Of a DNA stretch of 64,000 nt, positions 1-14,845 are shown one piece after another. Made by a program: the position numbers and the translations under genes. Position 1 is the stretch's first letter; the number at the start of each line of letters is the position of its first letter. The stretch covers positions 35,198,061 through 35,262,060 of the forward strand of contig NW_019211454.1 of NCBI RefSeq assembly GCF_002443255.2, in the 5' to 3' direction. Source of the stretch: Varroa destructor. Lineage: Eukaryota; Arthropoda; Arachnida; Mesostigmata; Varroidae. Under the pieces are notes generated by a model. The model saw only the letters and a program-made list of their open reading frames with translations. It searched no databases and had not been told where the DNA came from.

Positions 1-3000
1 ATAGCGTTTGTCCACTAGAGATCTTCTACAGCAGCGATCGCCGTAAAGAAGTCCAATCAAGCAGCAGAGTCATGAGAAAATCCGTTACGTTGCCTTTATG
101 TGTGTATACGCTCGTATATTTGGAAAGTGGTAACTGAGTTCAGCTAGGTGGAGCTTCGGCTTCAACCGGACAGATCCCATTGCTCTTACAATCACTGCAA
201 CCATTTCGCCTTTACAGGCGCTTACAGATCTTGAGGTTCAGAAGACTTTTTAACGATGAGCGAGCGAAAAAGAAAGTGACAGGTAGGTATCGACGCCGCC
301 GTCATGCCGTGATAATCGAATGGCAGGCGACGTCAGCAGAAGCTGCCAAGAAGCAAAGAGCAACCTTCAGGAAACAGCAGAAGGACGGGTTCCTTCTCGC
401 TGCTGTACGTGTCAATCAGCAACGATACGCGACTGGTGTGAGAACACGGCAATGTACAGCCAACGGCGACGTTACTACAAGTGAGGAAAAAAAGGACGGC
501 ACAGTACCAGGAGTGTTGGTGACGACGGCAACGATCGGGCCAAATAAAAACTACGCAGTGCAGACTTCTTCGTCCTGTGTCACCTCCGCATGTAACTAAG
601 ATCGCATATAAGCGCCTTTTGCGTTACGAGTTACATCATTACGAGTAGTACTGTTGAACGGACATGTATAGAAGATAGTCTTTTCCCGCGCGCGAACGCC
701 AAGAGAAAGGGCCCACACCTGTTATCGAACCTAGTAGTCCAAATGTTTGTCTTGCCGCCCTGTCAGCTGCAGAAATTAAAATAGGCATTCTGTCTTTTGT
801 CACCGGTAACCAGCCCAGATGGATATTTTCACGTCAAACGGTTACGTTTAAAGTAAAAGAGATCCCTTTGAGGGGCATATACACGGATGCACGCATGAAT
901 TCTAATTAACAGAAACACATTAGGTGTCAAATGCATAGATATTTTTAAAACGAAAGCCCAAGTGCAACAAACGGGGGGAGTGACGATGGGTGGCAAATGA
1001 AAGATGAAAAAATGCAACCCCACCAAAGCACACATATGCCAATAACAAGTTAAAAAAAACAAATAAGCGGCACTTTTTCCCGCATACACGTCCTGTAACA
1101 TGTTGTCATTGTGTCAAAACAAAAACGCAACTCAAAATGTTAAACGCAACAAAAAAAAAAAAAGAGGAATGGAACGGGTTACATTGAATATACGACGTTC
1201 GCCATGCCAATGTCTTATTTTCTACCAGCCCCCTCTTCGAAGCATAGGGGCAAAATATGGACGATATACATAGATTTCCAGTCGACCGTAGCAACAAGGC
1301 CATGTGCACAGTGAAAGTGTACAAGAAATGTGCAAAAATTATCCACAAATCAAAAAATTATATTCGATGGTATAGACAGCCAAGCTTCGCTTTAATAAAT
1401 TCGGTATTGTAGACTTAACTCCCACCATCGGCGTATGCCACACGATCTATGTGATTAAATAGAACAAAGCCTAGTAAAGTATCATGGATTAGTCCGTTAT
1501 AAAGAACATACGGAGTCGAATATAGTTCTAAATGTGTAACCTAGGCAGCTTAAATTTCCTATCTTGTAATTATCAAGTTATATAACTCTCGCTCGAGAAT
1601 ATTTGTGTAGCAGAAATTTATTACGATTGTTATTAATCAATTTGTATTTACTTCGTTGAGCGCAGTACCTATTTAATAAATTAGTCTATCGTCAAATTAG
1701 ATAAATGTACGTGTACATAAATATCACTGAGCAAAGTTGAATTTCAAGATAAACTGCAGAAACAATTGTGTTGTACAGTATCAATAGACATTTCTTCGTA
1801 CAGATGCGTGCGGAATAGCAGCGATATGGTTATATCTGATATTTTAAAGGGAGCCTCTTTGCTATCGCCTTCTGATCTCTGTACACCCTCTAGCAGGCCC
1901 GTTTTCTTATGCTATTGACATGGGGGCAGCGGCCATTGATCGACAGCACAGCGCTATCCTTTGTAAAGGCGTCTAGCTAGAACGACCGACGACACTGAAC
2001 AGACACTTGGATCCTCTGAGAGGCCTTCCCTTTATTCCACTGCTACCGATTCTAGATTGTATGGCTTCGTAGTAATTCAGCTTCCCTCGTACAGAGGCGA
2101 AACTTAGGTAGCCTAGCCCGTTCAGCACCTATCCGATGGAAGTTGTCATTTTGTTTTTTTATAAAAGTTGTAGGATTATCAGCAAATAGCAATCTACTTT
2201 ACAACAGTTGCTAATAGAAACCGAAATACAGTTTCCAACTTAAAAGCCTAATAATCTAAATAACGTTCCCGTTAGGCATCGTTTGCGTCTAATTTTAGCG
2301 GACGGAAAAATCCGTTTTGTAGAGGTACAATTCCGTATTGTACACAGACCCGCAGGTATAATAATCTAGTATAAGTTCAGATGTTCGGTCACTTATTGTG
2401 CTTAAAATGCCGGCTTCAAATGAAAATGTATAGGCTGAACCTAATTCTAGTATTTATGTCCTAATTAGTAGTAAATTATTTTATGAGACGGTGTATATAC
2501 CGAACAGCTGAACCGGTACGACCCTCAATTTCCGATCATTGAATAGCACAAAGGGAAGCCTCAGCACAATTCGACTGATCTTAGTGATGCATCTAGAAAA
2601 AGTGCGGCTCACAGCTGTATATTGAAACGTATCAACGAATCCGAAAGTAACAAACTGAAAATAGCAGAGCACCAGTTTGAAGTATGGTACCATCATACGT
2701 TCCAAAGACGACAGCGGATCCAAATCAGTTCAGTATTAGGGTGTCCGTACTCAAGTAGCTTAGTATCACCATACGGAAAGCCATGCACGAGGCATGCCAA
2801 TTGCTTTTGTACAGGGCTTTCGTTAAAGCAGACAACGTTTGGCGGTTTTTCTGTAAAAAAAAAAATTCGTTTCTCTAAAAGAAAACTACAAAGCCATCGT
2901 GCTTGACGTCGAAAATTTACGTTCGGAATAGAAACGACAATTAACTATTGTCTAATTATCCGACCCAGACGAACTCTTGCCAAAATTACAAATTCGTTTG

Positions 3001-4995
3001 GTTGTTCGAAATTACCCACCGTCTGCGTTATTGGTAATTTCTATGTGACTTCCGAGGGGTTCGAGAAAGATTTTCATCAAGCAGCACAAAATGGTTTTGA
3101 CTAAAAAAAACTTAACAATCGGTAAAAATAGCAAATTTCTAATTATCCCGGCATTGCAAGAAAGCACCTAAGCCTTCAGATAAGCCTCAAACCTTAATTT
3201 TTTGAGATTTTTCAAGGTCTAAAGAGGCATATTCGTCATAGTTGTCTCTGTCAGCGTATGGAAAAATACGTCTAAATGGCTCTACGGGTCAGAACGGAAC
3301 TTACTGGTAGACAAGCTCAGTATTCTGTCAATTTACCCCGAATAAGTTTTAATTCAGCGTAAACCCTACAGACGTTAAATGGCTAATATAAATCATTTGT
3401 AGGTGCTATACTATACAGTATCAAGCTAACAAACCATAATGTTGTCGTTACTGTTTAATCTGTGAGTTAACAGCTAGCTTTGTCATCGATGTTCGCCGCT
3501 CAACTACGTAGATCCTTGATACTTTGTCCTGTCGTATTTGCAGGCCATTGTCCATCGATAGAGGAGTTCTCTAGCTGCTAGTAATCAGTCAAACGCTTAA
3601 ATGTACAGATCTGGTCGGATATGCTTTCTTTTCATATTCGGTTACGAGCACAGACGACGAAAAGTCAACCAAACTTGGGAAAAAGCAATAAAGCTAGAAT
3701 AGAACATTTCGCCTACGCGCACTTTAAGCCTGACTGATCGATTGTATGCTGGAAACGGCGCCGATGCTTTCTTCAGCGTCTGATCACTGCCAGAAACCGA
3801 CAATGTATTTGTGCGCTCGCATAAACGCAGACGCTCTAAGAGCCTATTTAACATTTTTGTTTAAATGTCTTTTCCGTAAGAGGTACAAGGAGAAGGGAAG
3901 AGGCGGTAAACAACGACCGGGGATGGAGCTGACCGCGCGTTTGAGGTTTACCAAGATCGATTCGGGTTAATATATCTTGTACATTTAGAAGACTGCCGAT
4001 AGAAGGGATTGTTCGAAAACGAGCTCCGCTAAAACAGTACATCCAGTTGAACAGATCATTATTTCTGCCATCATTGTCCATCAATGACATTTATGAACTA
4101 CCAACTACCTTGTCCGTTCAAATGTTTGCTAGTTATAATGTGAGCGGTGTTTTGTCCTTTTACATTTGTACGAATAGTGCAAAATAGATGTCCTTATGGC
4201 GGCCTCAAACTGGACAGAGCCTGAACAAAAAATCGTTTTCTCCACCAGTTCTATTCCTTAGACACGCATTGAATGGAGCACTAAAAAATAAGCGGACCAG
4301 TAATCTAGGAAGTTGTAGCCAGGCAGACTGACAAACGCCAAATGTTTAACATGAGCAAGTGTATGCTCACTCTTACAACTATTGTGCAAAGCGGGTTAGA
4401 TCATAAGCCTATCTTAGTATTCGTTCTGTGTTACTGCCATAGGCGATCTGTACTTAAGCTTACAGAAGTAATAACAAAAATTATAATCAAACGATCGAAT
4501 TAAATGGAAAGAGTTTGAAAAGTAAACATTGTTTCTTTCTCTTTTTACTTATTCACACTTGTATAGCACAAAATCTAAATATAATCTTTACATGTAAAGT
4601 CAGCGTTATTGCCCAGCTTACCAATCCCTGTTAGTCATGTTACCTAAAGATGTCGACCTAAATTGACGCCTGGATTTTGCAATATTTATTATCGGAGGGT
4701 TTATGGAGTCCTAGATATATTTTCGATGGTGCCTAGCTTGCCTTAGTAAATTTTAAGAATTCAGCTTCATAAGTGATCCATAATTATCAAGTATAACTAG
4801 ATACTGGAAGTGCAACTCAAGTACCTTCTTCATAAGAAAAAAACTTCGTGCATCTAAAGTAGTGACATTTAGAAGCGCTTATCAACAACGCTTTGTACTC
4901 GGTGACTCACTCATACAATTATCTAATGCAAGCTATTTGTAGAAATGCGTGAGAAATTCTCGTTGTTTGGTAACGTGAGGTATATTTCATAGTTT
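1..4995. other. Non-coding stretch, no supported gene
   Basis: Mostly AT-rich sequence with frequent stops in all frames. The first 600 bases are somewhat richer in GC and hold an Arg/Lys-rich open frame on the plus strand (180-599, 139 codons). I see no family motif and no matching splice sites in it, so it is not called. Nothing else here looks coding. Confidence 0.5.
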
Positions 4996-5026
4996 TTTAC
5001 CCCCATCTTGTCAAGATGGGGGTAAA
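4996..5026. repeat. Perfect 15-bp inverted repeat
   Basis: The arms at 4996-5010 and 5012-5026 are exact reverse complements (TTTACCCCCATCTTG and CAAGATGGGGGTAAA) around a single T. The transcript of either strand would form a hairpin with almost no loop. A bacterial-style terminator is not expected in this genome. The structure could be a foldback element end or a cruciform-prone site. Confidence 0.9.
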
Positions 5027-8000
5027 GCGAGGACGTGAGGACCTAGAAATATGAATTCATAATACTTGAACAGGATTTTTGGAGCTTACATAGCAAGGTA
5101 ACACTTTTCTGCATAGTGTCAGTTATGAAAACATCGTCTGACTTAAACAAACGATCTTCTTGCTAAACGGTAAGTACGTATACGATGGGAAATGGGCCGC
5201 TGGATACAACTCATGTTTCGGCAGTATTATGACGGTTCATTAGGGCATAATGACGGTAGTAAGTGATATTGAGGCCGTAAAAGCTTGCAGAAATAATGAG
5301 GACTGTAGTTATAAACTTTAGAAATAAATGAGCAAAATATTATTTGAGTTGAAGTTGAACACTGTAGTAAGTTTAGGTTAAGTTGTTATTTGAGTGACCA
5401 GAATCTTCTCATGCCGAATCTCACCTCACCTCACCTAACCTAATAGCCCCGTTGCTCCAAACGTACCGCTTCACGTTTGAATTTTAGATAACTAAAACCC
5501 TATTCGTCTTCTATAATTTTATTTCTGAATAAACGTATAAATAAAATATATATTCCTATCACTATGTGTAACCATATTTCCATATTCGATCTATGATACA
5601 AATGTACCCGCTATGTACAGTTCTGTTTGACTACGATGAAAAAATCATCGCTTATAGTTAATTTTGAATTCTCACCTTGTGCACAATATAAACCCAGTTT
5701 ACAAACATTTGAAAAATGCTTCTTGAAGTTCTATAGATATCGTCGACAGGCCTGGCGGGCAAGTACGGCCTGTCAATTATATGACGAGATACGTCATTTC
5801 CAACCTTAAACTACATATATGTATAAATAATCACTGTCTGAAATTTCACCTTTTCAATATGTATATGGAGGTTGCATAGCGAAAGCGATCAACCTGTCTT
5901 TACTCTTAGTCCAAGAAAGAAAAGACAAAAGCAATATATATTTGTACGTACGCTAAATTTCTGCTAAAACAGGCCACAGTAGACAGGCTAAAACAGAAGG
6001 CTATCTTGTATTGTTAAGGTATTATGGGTACATCCGTATAGAGCAGGCAGCGCGTGTTCAAAAGCGCTACTTGATGACGTTACCACAACGACCTCGTAAA
6101 CTTAACTATTGCGTTGAAAAATAAACAGATCTAATAAAACATAAATAAGCTGCATAAATAACTTAATTTACTTCGGTAAATCTCAGTTAGCTGATTGCGT
6201 TGTATCGACAGCACCGGCACTTCAGACGGCTAAACCGGCGGCATATACGGACACACAGTTTGTCACAAATGTTGTATGATATGGAACGCAATTTCGCTTG
6301 TGTGCTAACAGAAAAAGAAGACTAACGAACACCAGGAATAGAAACGAGCTAAATATGTCAACTTTAGTCTATCTTATTCTGTGACCTTAATGTGGCCGAT
6401 TTTCAACCTGCTGGTCTTGTAAGCTTGCCGTATTTCTGGGCTCTTGCTTCTTTCCCTCGTTCCCTCTGTGTGCTTCCTTCTTAGTCAATGAAGCGACAGC
6501 TGCTTTTTGCTGGTGCAACGATCGAGGGCAAATTTAACGGCTAAGAAAAGGCAACGGCCTCTAGTTTATTGCCGTAGATCTTCTGTGCCTCTTGTATCCC
6601 TAAACATGCGAATGTATCCGAGTCGTCTCGACCCCAGTCGTCGTCGTAGTCATGCTTTGTTCCATTATGCTAGAGAACGCGTACGTATCTCGTTTCGGCT
6701 TTTACACTACCATAGCAACTACTGCCATTACTCTAGTGCACTGCTACAACGAGCTGTCCATGGCTGGGCCGTTCGAATGAAGGTACAAAAAACGTTCCCC
6801 TGGCGCCCTTCACAGCTATAGTTCCCCAGCGAACAGCGGCTCCCCGCACTCACTAGTCGTGAAGAGAGTGTCCATTGTTCTTTGGTTCTTCTCTGTCGCA
6901 TTTTCTCGTTTTCCACTTCGCTATTACTCTCTCACGTTGATAGTTATTTTATTTGAGGCATTCGCTTCGCTGATATTGCCTTTCTGCAGCGATAACGCTG
7001 CTGCGACGATCGCTAGCGCGACTACGCGACCTGTATGTGTAGTCGCTTAGAGGCTAATGGCCGCGTCTACCCTGGCTCAGCTCGATTCGACCCGGCGCGA
7101 AGTTCTCCGTTTCTTTTCGTTGCGATAAAGTAGTGCTGTTTGAACGAACTGGTAAGAAAAGCTGACAGAACGGGCAGGCGTTTGCTGGCCGGCCCTCGCC
7201 TGCCGAGTCCGGCAACAAACCCGAGTATTCATAACCCACGTTGACGTCGTCGTTAGCTTACGCTCGTCGGCACCGTTGTGTTCCACTCGGTGTTGGACGC
7301 GCTGAATTGGCGGCATCTTCAACAGTCGCAGGCAGCAAAAGCATAGCTTACTATGGGACGTTTGACAGGCTATACCGACATATGGTTACGTTCCCTGCGG
7401 TACTCCGCCCCCTTCCTTACATACCACTATAGAGCTGAAGTGCTATTATAGATGCTGGTTAGTTAGGTTCCCTCAGCTTTATCTACTAGTAACAGTTTAC
7501 ACAGTACCATAGAAGAAATGTGTTTTGATATAGCGGAGTTTAATAGAAATGGCCACTTAAATATTAGCAACGTAAACGTCTTGGCACGTTCCAATATTGT
7601 ATCGTTTATACGATTTTTTCAATAAAGCTTTTTATGTGGTACGCAATTGAATCCGGTTGCGTATTGAACTCCGCTTTTTATTCCTAATTTATTTGGCGCG
7701 TGGCACGTTTTCATCACACGACGTCTCGTTACACAAACTCATTTATCAGACGCTATCTTAGTCGTTATATCCTTCTCTATTCAGACGAACCATACGACTA
7801 TGGTCTATTGACTTTCCACCTAGATTTTTCGGCCATAATGTATCGCATTTATTGGCCAGGACCTGCATTTTTCGGACCGTTAGTTTACAACCATTATTAT
7901 TATTAATTTTTATTTACGAAAAATGTGTGTCAAAGGTGTTTATCCATCCATTTTTCTAGCAAAAGTTATACTTTTTATCGTTTTTAGAAGACTAAAAAAT

Positions 8001-11000
8001 GACCTGTCGTCTTAAATTTTCAAGGTACGTTTTATCGATGATGTACTGCATTGCTTGGAACGGATGAATGATTTTTACGGCCAGAATCAAAGGCTTTCGC
8101 CGCACAGTCCTTAGCCCAGTCATCTTAGGATTAGCGTATAGCAACACCTACAAGCGACCCTAATGGTCATGTGTAGAAATTACATTTTTCCAGATTTAAT
8201 AAAATGAATGGACGTACTTAGATTTTTTAATAAGCCTCAATCGTACTTTTCTAATTTCAATGGAATTGGAAACGGCTTTACAAAAGCACCTATTATTGAT
8301 TGTGTTCTTCGACTATATGGGCAATCACCTTATATGCGTATAGTTCTTCCTATAAGCAACAGGTGATATAAACTATGTCCTTTATCGTGAAGCAGAATAA
8401 CGGCACGATTTCGAAGAAAATGAACGAGTTGCGCCTGAGCTTCTCCTGTTTTCAGAGCAGTTTAGGGTGGCAAACGTCTGCTATTATCGTTTTCATTGCG
8501 AATTTGAAAATGACTACGCAAAAAATCCTATGTTAACAATGCATTGCTTTTGACATCGAAAATCTGCTCACACTCTGATCGTAGTGCCCAAAAAAAAATA
8601 ACATATGTAAGCTCCACTGAAGGGTACACTCACTTCCACTGCAAATATTTGACAATGGTTTGACCGACGTCAGAGCCATTTGCCAATGAACCTCCCGAGC
8701 CCATTCAACCCCCTAGTATGCGCAGGCAAGATAAGCTTCGCTTGCAAATCGAAATGTGCCTTTTTATATCAAAGAATTTTCAAATCGATATTGCTTTACC
8801 CACAGCTATCCATTGCAGTATACCTTAGCATACCTTGATCGAAACATCGAGCCAGATCAGAATTCAAATTCTGCTTTCGACCCGTTAGCACTAGCCAGAA
8901 GACCTTATTTTACACGTAATGACGCAAAGTACACTACCTGCGTTTGTCAGCAGTTTTTCATCGTCACCTTCACCGTAAACACGGTTCCGCTTTAGGAGGA
9001 TCTGCACTGTCAAGAACTGTCGTTGAACCAGGCCGTTGTATGTTGGTCAAGTCCCCTACGAGCAGAGAAACAAGCTACCTGTCATTCTCTGTCCTGCCTG
9101 CACTACTCCCATTGTAGCTATATCCCCTTTTCTGTGCCGTTGCTCCTGTTCCTCTTGCTGTTGTGATCGTCGACTTCATCGTTGCTGTCATGCTGTTTCT
9201 CGGATCTAGCAGGCGATACGGCACTGCCGCTACGAAATGTTTCTATGTGCAAATCAGCCCTGTATGCATGCGACAAGTGCTGCTGGTGTGTTGCGGCGTT
9301 TTGCCGCTCCAACGGTCGAACTGTTTTCATCTCCTGAGAGAACGGAGTGCCGGGGGTTGGGGACAGGCGACAGGCTGACAGACGAACGTGGAAGTGCTCC
9401 GCTACCATAGGAAAAATGACCCGAAGCCAGTGCGCGAAACGCCTGCCTGGCCGCAACACCAAAGGGGCTGTCGCGTTGCGGTTACTGCCGTTGTGACTGC
9501 ACTGCTTCAACAGACCGACCGAAATAGTATGATACCGATGCACGGCCACGCATATATACGGATATGGACGTATAGCTGTTGAATTAGTGACAGAAGGAGT
9601 CGGGAGGTGAATAACCCTTGGTCCAAGTCGGATGCGTTCATCGTAGGCTACTGCCAGCGTCTATAGATTACGGATTTCTGTCTTCTGGAAAGATGGATTG
9701 TGCCATTCGTACGACAGCATGAAGTCGTATGAAATCGACAACGGTACAGCTGTTGAGATCGAGAGGAAGTGATGACAAATGTTTTTGCGCTGCCAAGATG
9801 TGTATTGGTTATATAAAGTCATGTTTCGTAGAAGCCTTGGCTGCGTCCGTCCAGGCCTGCATCTGTAGGCAGCACCTGAATGTTTACAGATATCTGCCAT
9901 TTACTACTTGTTCAGTCGTTGGCTCCGTTCACGAATTAGCATTCTCTGCTTGTACGATTACCTTTCGACCAAATGATCCACTAAATAAAGCGCTGTTAGA
10001 GCATGAGCTTCCGAGCTAAGTTATTGGTTCAAGTATCAAGACAACGTTATCGGAAATACATTTTAAGAAACCGTAAGTTTAGGATAATGAGCAAACGAGC
10101 AATGGCATATAATGTAACTAACTATTACCGACACCTTGCAATGTATAGTTACAGAAGGCAAGAGTAATGCTCAGTGCTAGACTTAGAGGGCATGTGTCTC
10201 TATCTAAGCGTATATAGTCAGCTTTTTCGTGCTGGAAGAAATAAAGCAACGGCGGCAACAGCAGACGACCTTTAGATCAACATTGAATAGAACACATTGT
10301 TGGGTTACAATGAATCCACATAAGAGTTATTTAGACATCACCAACGTAGGTGCAATTTGTAGTAGACCCGCACGCATCCGACTTTCATTAGCTTATGCAC
10401 AGATCCTTCCCAATTGATCGGTTTGGTGGGAACCCGTTTTTATCAGGAGCACGGATTACCCGGGCATTATCTGCGGAACGCAGAAAGTCGTTCGAAGGTA
10501 TCGATAACATGAAGCCAATTGATCTTCGTCTCTAATGACGACAGAGATAAAAGGCGCACTAGATCGGAACGTTTAAGCTACATACATACTACAAATCCGG
10601 AATAATGCAATGCACTCGTACTTTGTAGGGTACACATTAGCTTAGGAGGTATCAGGTCAATTGGTTGTGTCGTACTCAATCATAATTATTTGTCGCTCAC
10701 CTTCAACGCACACATTCAAGGCAGGTTTACAGACAAACCCAACACAATATATCGGTGTCAACGTCGGATCGGTACGAGTTGAAACACATCCTGAAACCCC
10801 CCTGATACAGAATCCATATTTAACAACGGTGACAGGAGGTGCCGCTACTGGCGCAAACGGCCGCCGGTGGCGGCTTGAAGAACAAGTTAACCACAGTGGA
10901 AGCTTGTTACTGCCAAAGAAGCCGTGACGTTTGTAAGAGAAACGACCCGTCCATCCCCGTGCGAACAAGTGAGTTGATATATCCAATTTGAAAGGTACAA

Positions 11001-11851
11001 CATTTTTTTTTAAGAACCGTTGGTTTCTACATTGGTGAGGCTCGTATATTCAAATAGTTCATAATAATAATCACTCCCATTTCCGTTGTCAGCAGTGAAG
11101 AGGCCGAGGGCACGCCGTCGACCGACATGAATGCAGATAGCGGCTTTGTAACAGTGTGCGCGAGCGTCTGGGCGTGCCGTTCGCCGTAGCTATGAAAAAA
11201 CGACAGCATATTTTAGATACATTCTCTCTCTAGACCCTTTGCTAAGATTGTTGCAAGAACGTATATAGGTTTGAAGTGTCCTATGCAGCTCGCTAGGCAG
11301 AAGATGAGTTCCCACAAGCTGTTACTCGTTTGACATCGCTTTCAGTCTTTTCCCTTTTTTATGATAGCTCTATATCTCACTAACGTTCTTGTCGTTACGC
11401 TTGTTGTCCTAGTTAAATCGAGTAATGAAATTCGTGCTGTTTATCACAGCGTTTTGAGCCATGCATCGTTTCAAGTCTGAATATTAATGTAAAACTATAT
11501 ATAGAGAATTCTGTTCTATTTATACGAATTTCTCCTTGCCAACGGGGCTATATAATGCGTACACTTAATTAATATAGAATTCATTATTAATTGTCAGTTA
11601 TGGATGTATGTAAAATGTACACTCAATGCTGTGACTTGTCTGAGCATCTAAGCGTAGGGTGGTAAAGAGCTTTACAAGGTAATCGTCCGCTAGGTAGTTA
11701 GGTAGCTCGTAAGGCAGATGTTTATTTTACGTCTCTTTTTTTTGTTTTTTTTTTAATTATCTTATTATACTATGTCGAAACTAACGAATCGTTGTTCTTC
11801 CGATGTCGTGCGATATTTGCTTTTCACAAAGACGTAATGATAATGTTGTAG

Positions 11852-11871
11852 CACACACACACACACACACA
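11852..11871. repeat. (CA)10 microsatellite
   Basis: Ten uninterrupted CA units flanked by unrelated unique sequence. Confidence 0.95.
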
Positions 11872-13584
11872 TTGCTTTGTATAATCTTAAAGTAACTACA
11901 AGTTATGTGTTAATTTTTTTACTTGGTCAGTTGTTGAGTCGGTACGATAAGGCAGGAATAGTGCAATATTTTGGACGTATTTGATGCGAATTGACCATGA
12001 AAAATTACTGCACGTAACTGACGTGACGCATATATTCACGGGTTGGCTGGAAGCTGGTCCGTGGAAGGTATCTTTATCAGCTTACTATAATATGCAGCAT
12101 GAATGAATGTTTGTACACTTGTGGAAAAAAAGCAACTTTCAAAAGAAGTTGATTGGAAGGAAACAATCAAATTCGGAGCAGTAGATATTCCAGTGTTTAG
12201 TTAACTCTACAAGCGAGCTCTTATTATCTATATTCAGAAATACAGAGTACAGTTGGTTACGAGGCGAGGTGGCAGTATCATCTACTGGAAAAACAAACCT
12301 AGCCGTAGCAGATATCGTTCATACGCGAGAGGCTTACCGAAGAGGATAGAACAGTTTCAGCCTCACCGTTGATCTAATAAAAAATCTTATGGGTGTGCCA
12401 ATGATATGGCTGCCACCCAAATCAGCAATCTACATGAATTCAATGAAAATTTAACGACAATTTCATTTTTTTGCTGATTTTGCGCTAAGATATGACAACA
12501 ATTAATCCTTTTTTCCCGTTCTCATATAAACTGATCGGCGCCCCATGCTAACGCGGTTAACGAAAGAGAAAGACATCATTAAAACTCTGTTCCCGTAACA
12601 TCATAAGCATAGAAATACGAATGGCGGTTTGCCGTTAAGTGAAACGTAAGGCCACAGGTCGCAAAATATTTACAACTGCAAAAAGTAGACCTAACCGCAA
12701 CACTTGTGTTAATTGCAAACCCTTACCTACAATTTGGAAGCTTACATTTTTCAAGCTATAGATACGGGTATCGCCTAGCTCAAAACTCTTCCCCCTCACG
12801 TTCGGGCCAACAGTGCTATTATACTATTGGAAAAATCACTTTTACCAATAGAAATAAATATCTAGATATAATAAAAACGGCTCGATCCCTCTGTCTGTTT
12901 GTCGCCGGTTTGAACCGGACAAGCGATATAAATAACATTCGTACAGCTGTGTAGCCGTACCGACATGCATCTGTTTGGCACTCTTCTCTCGCGGTATATA
13001 CAAATAGTAACCGAGAACATCAACAGAAAGTGGCGGGTTACAGATATTCCGGATAGTTCGTCGTCATTTATCTCCAGTTTGGAAAGTAAAACTATTTTTT
13101 GCGGGCACTCAAGAACACACCCGCACATAGATCCGCAATGTTCTGTCATCCCGAACCGTAGCTGTTTCACTTGGCACTGAAGCAAAATTTCTTTCTACAA
13201 ATATTGCAATATGGAACCAACACACTTTCGGCAACAAACAGACCACCCGTGGCATTGTGGGAAAAAAAATGCGTTTATCTGTACGTGAATGCGCAATATT
13301 GTGTCTATGAAATATATGGCATTTGTGCAGGTACCTCATGCAAAACAAAGTGACGCGAACGAGACGGGGGTTCGTCCAGTCATTCTTATTGAACTGTCAG
13401 CACAACTGCTCGTCACTAACGACAGCTCATCACTGCCAGCGTATAATTGTCCATCGAAATATATGGAACAATGTAAACGTTCTTCTGCTCGAGAGACTTT
13501 TACTCAGCGTGATTCATACGCACCGGTGGTATTATTTAGTATGACACATAAAGCACGCTTATAGGAAGAAGTTCTTACAAGAAG

Positions 13585-13605
13585 GATACAAGAAGTTCTT
13601 GTATC
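13585..13605. repeat. 10-bp inverted repeat with 1-bp centre
   Basis: GATACAAGAA and TTCTTGTATC are perfect arms around one G. The sequence just upstream (13565-13583) repeats a related GAAGTTCTT..CAAGAAG pattern, giving a small cluster of nested inverted copies. Confidence 0.85.
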
Positions 13606-14823
13606 TTCACCTAAGAAGTGAGTGTCTCTTTCTCCTGTATTGAACGACTCCTTTTTTCACATGGACAGCCACGAAAAAGTTAACGATAACGCGCGTATTA
13701 CACAATGTGTCAACTGTAAGTTGTATCGTCACAATAGTTCGACGATACAGCCTATGCGATGGGAAAAATTACCATGAACAAATAAACTTCAGCTTTGCAA
13801 AATTCTACATAAAGTCCGTCTGCTTCTATAGCAAGAGAGGACTACTGCTTACCATCGTTTATTGATACGGTTGCCTAAGCTACGCCTCATGAAAGGATAG
13901 CTTTCCGACTGCGGGGCTAGAACGAGTATCAGCGTTAGAAAAATATGGCATGGTTTTATTTGGCCTTGAGATTTTGTCCGGTATCGCTATAAGACGTTTC
14001 ATCAAACGGCTAGCTTCCGTGTACCACAACGCATCCCTAACATGAGTTTTCATTTATCCTAGAAATCACGTTTGCTACATTGGAGTCAGTTACAAAGCGT
14101 GTGCGAAACCCAAATAGAATGCTATATCTGTGATACTCAACTAGTTCGTTTAAACACGAGCCTCAGCTGAGCCACTGTTCAATGTCACATTATCAGAAAA
14201 AGCCGATCTGGAGAGCCAGCGACAACAAATCATTAAGCATCGGCCAGTTTTTTCTGCATACTTCCAGAATACTAAATTTAGGTTTAGTTTTTAAAATTAA
14301 GCGATCACACCGGACCCATCTAAAGCCTATTGATTTAAAACAGATTGAGCACTTGAATTAGGCGGCTACGTCACGGACGTCCTATATACGGTCCACCGTC
14401 TTTGTAATTGTAATGAACTATCTGATTTCAGTTAATATCCGTCCTGTTTTTTGATACATGTGCTCTGGACTGACGTAGTAGGTTGCTGCAGTAATTGGCC
14501 GAATGAAAACAAACCATATGGGACAGTCGCTGATCACTAACGGTATCCGGCGGAAAACGAAAATGTTTGTCGCTAATCCAACCCAGCAGTAGTGGTCTTA
14601 GTTCCGAGTAATTCCTGTCGTCGTAGCGATATCGAAACGTACTCTAGAATACTGTATCGCCTGAGCAAGCATACTCGCTATTCCCTACGAGCAGGATCGT
14701 AATTATCCGACGACGGTAATAATAATCTAAGTATAGTGTAATTCGAATATGTCTGCATATCCACCTATCCGTTATATCGCTTTCTTTGCTTCGGTGCGGC
14801 TAGCTTGTATTTAGCACAGCGAT

Positions 14824-14845
14824 GCCGCCGCCGCCGCCGCCGCCG
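14824..14845. repeat. (GCC)7 trinucleotide repeat
   Basis: Seven GCC units sit in a short CpG-rich island that continues to about 14875. An ATG directly precedes the run, so the plus frame reads Met followed by a proline tract and ends after about 20 codons. It may be 5'-UTR or promoter sequence, but no gene is supported nearby. Confidence 0.9.

Noticed and set aside
180..599. 139-codon Arg/Lys-rich plus frame
   Set aside because: No domain, no splice context and unremarkable codon pattern. Frames of this length occur by chance in GC-richer patches.
5418..5444. CCTCACCTCACCTCACCTAACCTAA, telomere-like
   Set aside because: Only two CCTAA units, imperfect. Not evidence of an interstitial telomeric (TTAGG)n array.
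9118..9549. 143-codon minus frame ending in a charged Ser/Asn-rich tail
   Set aside because: The tail has G/C-ending codons, but the rest does not look like protein and no acceptor fits the tail well. Left uncalled.
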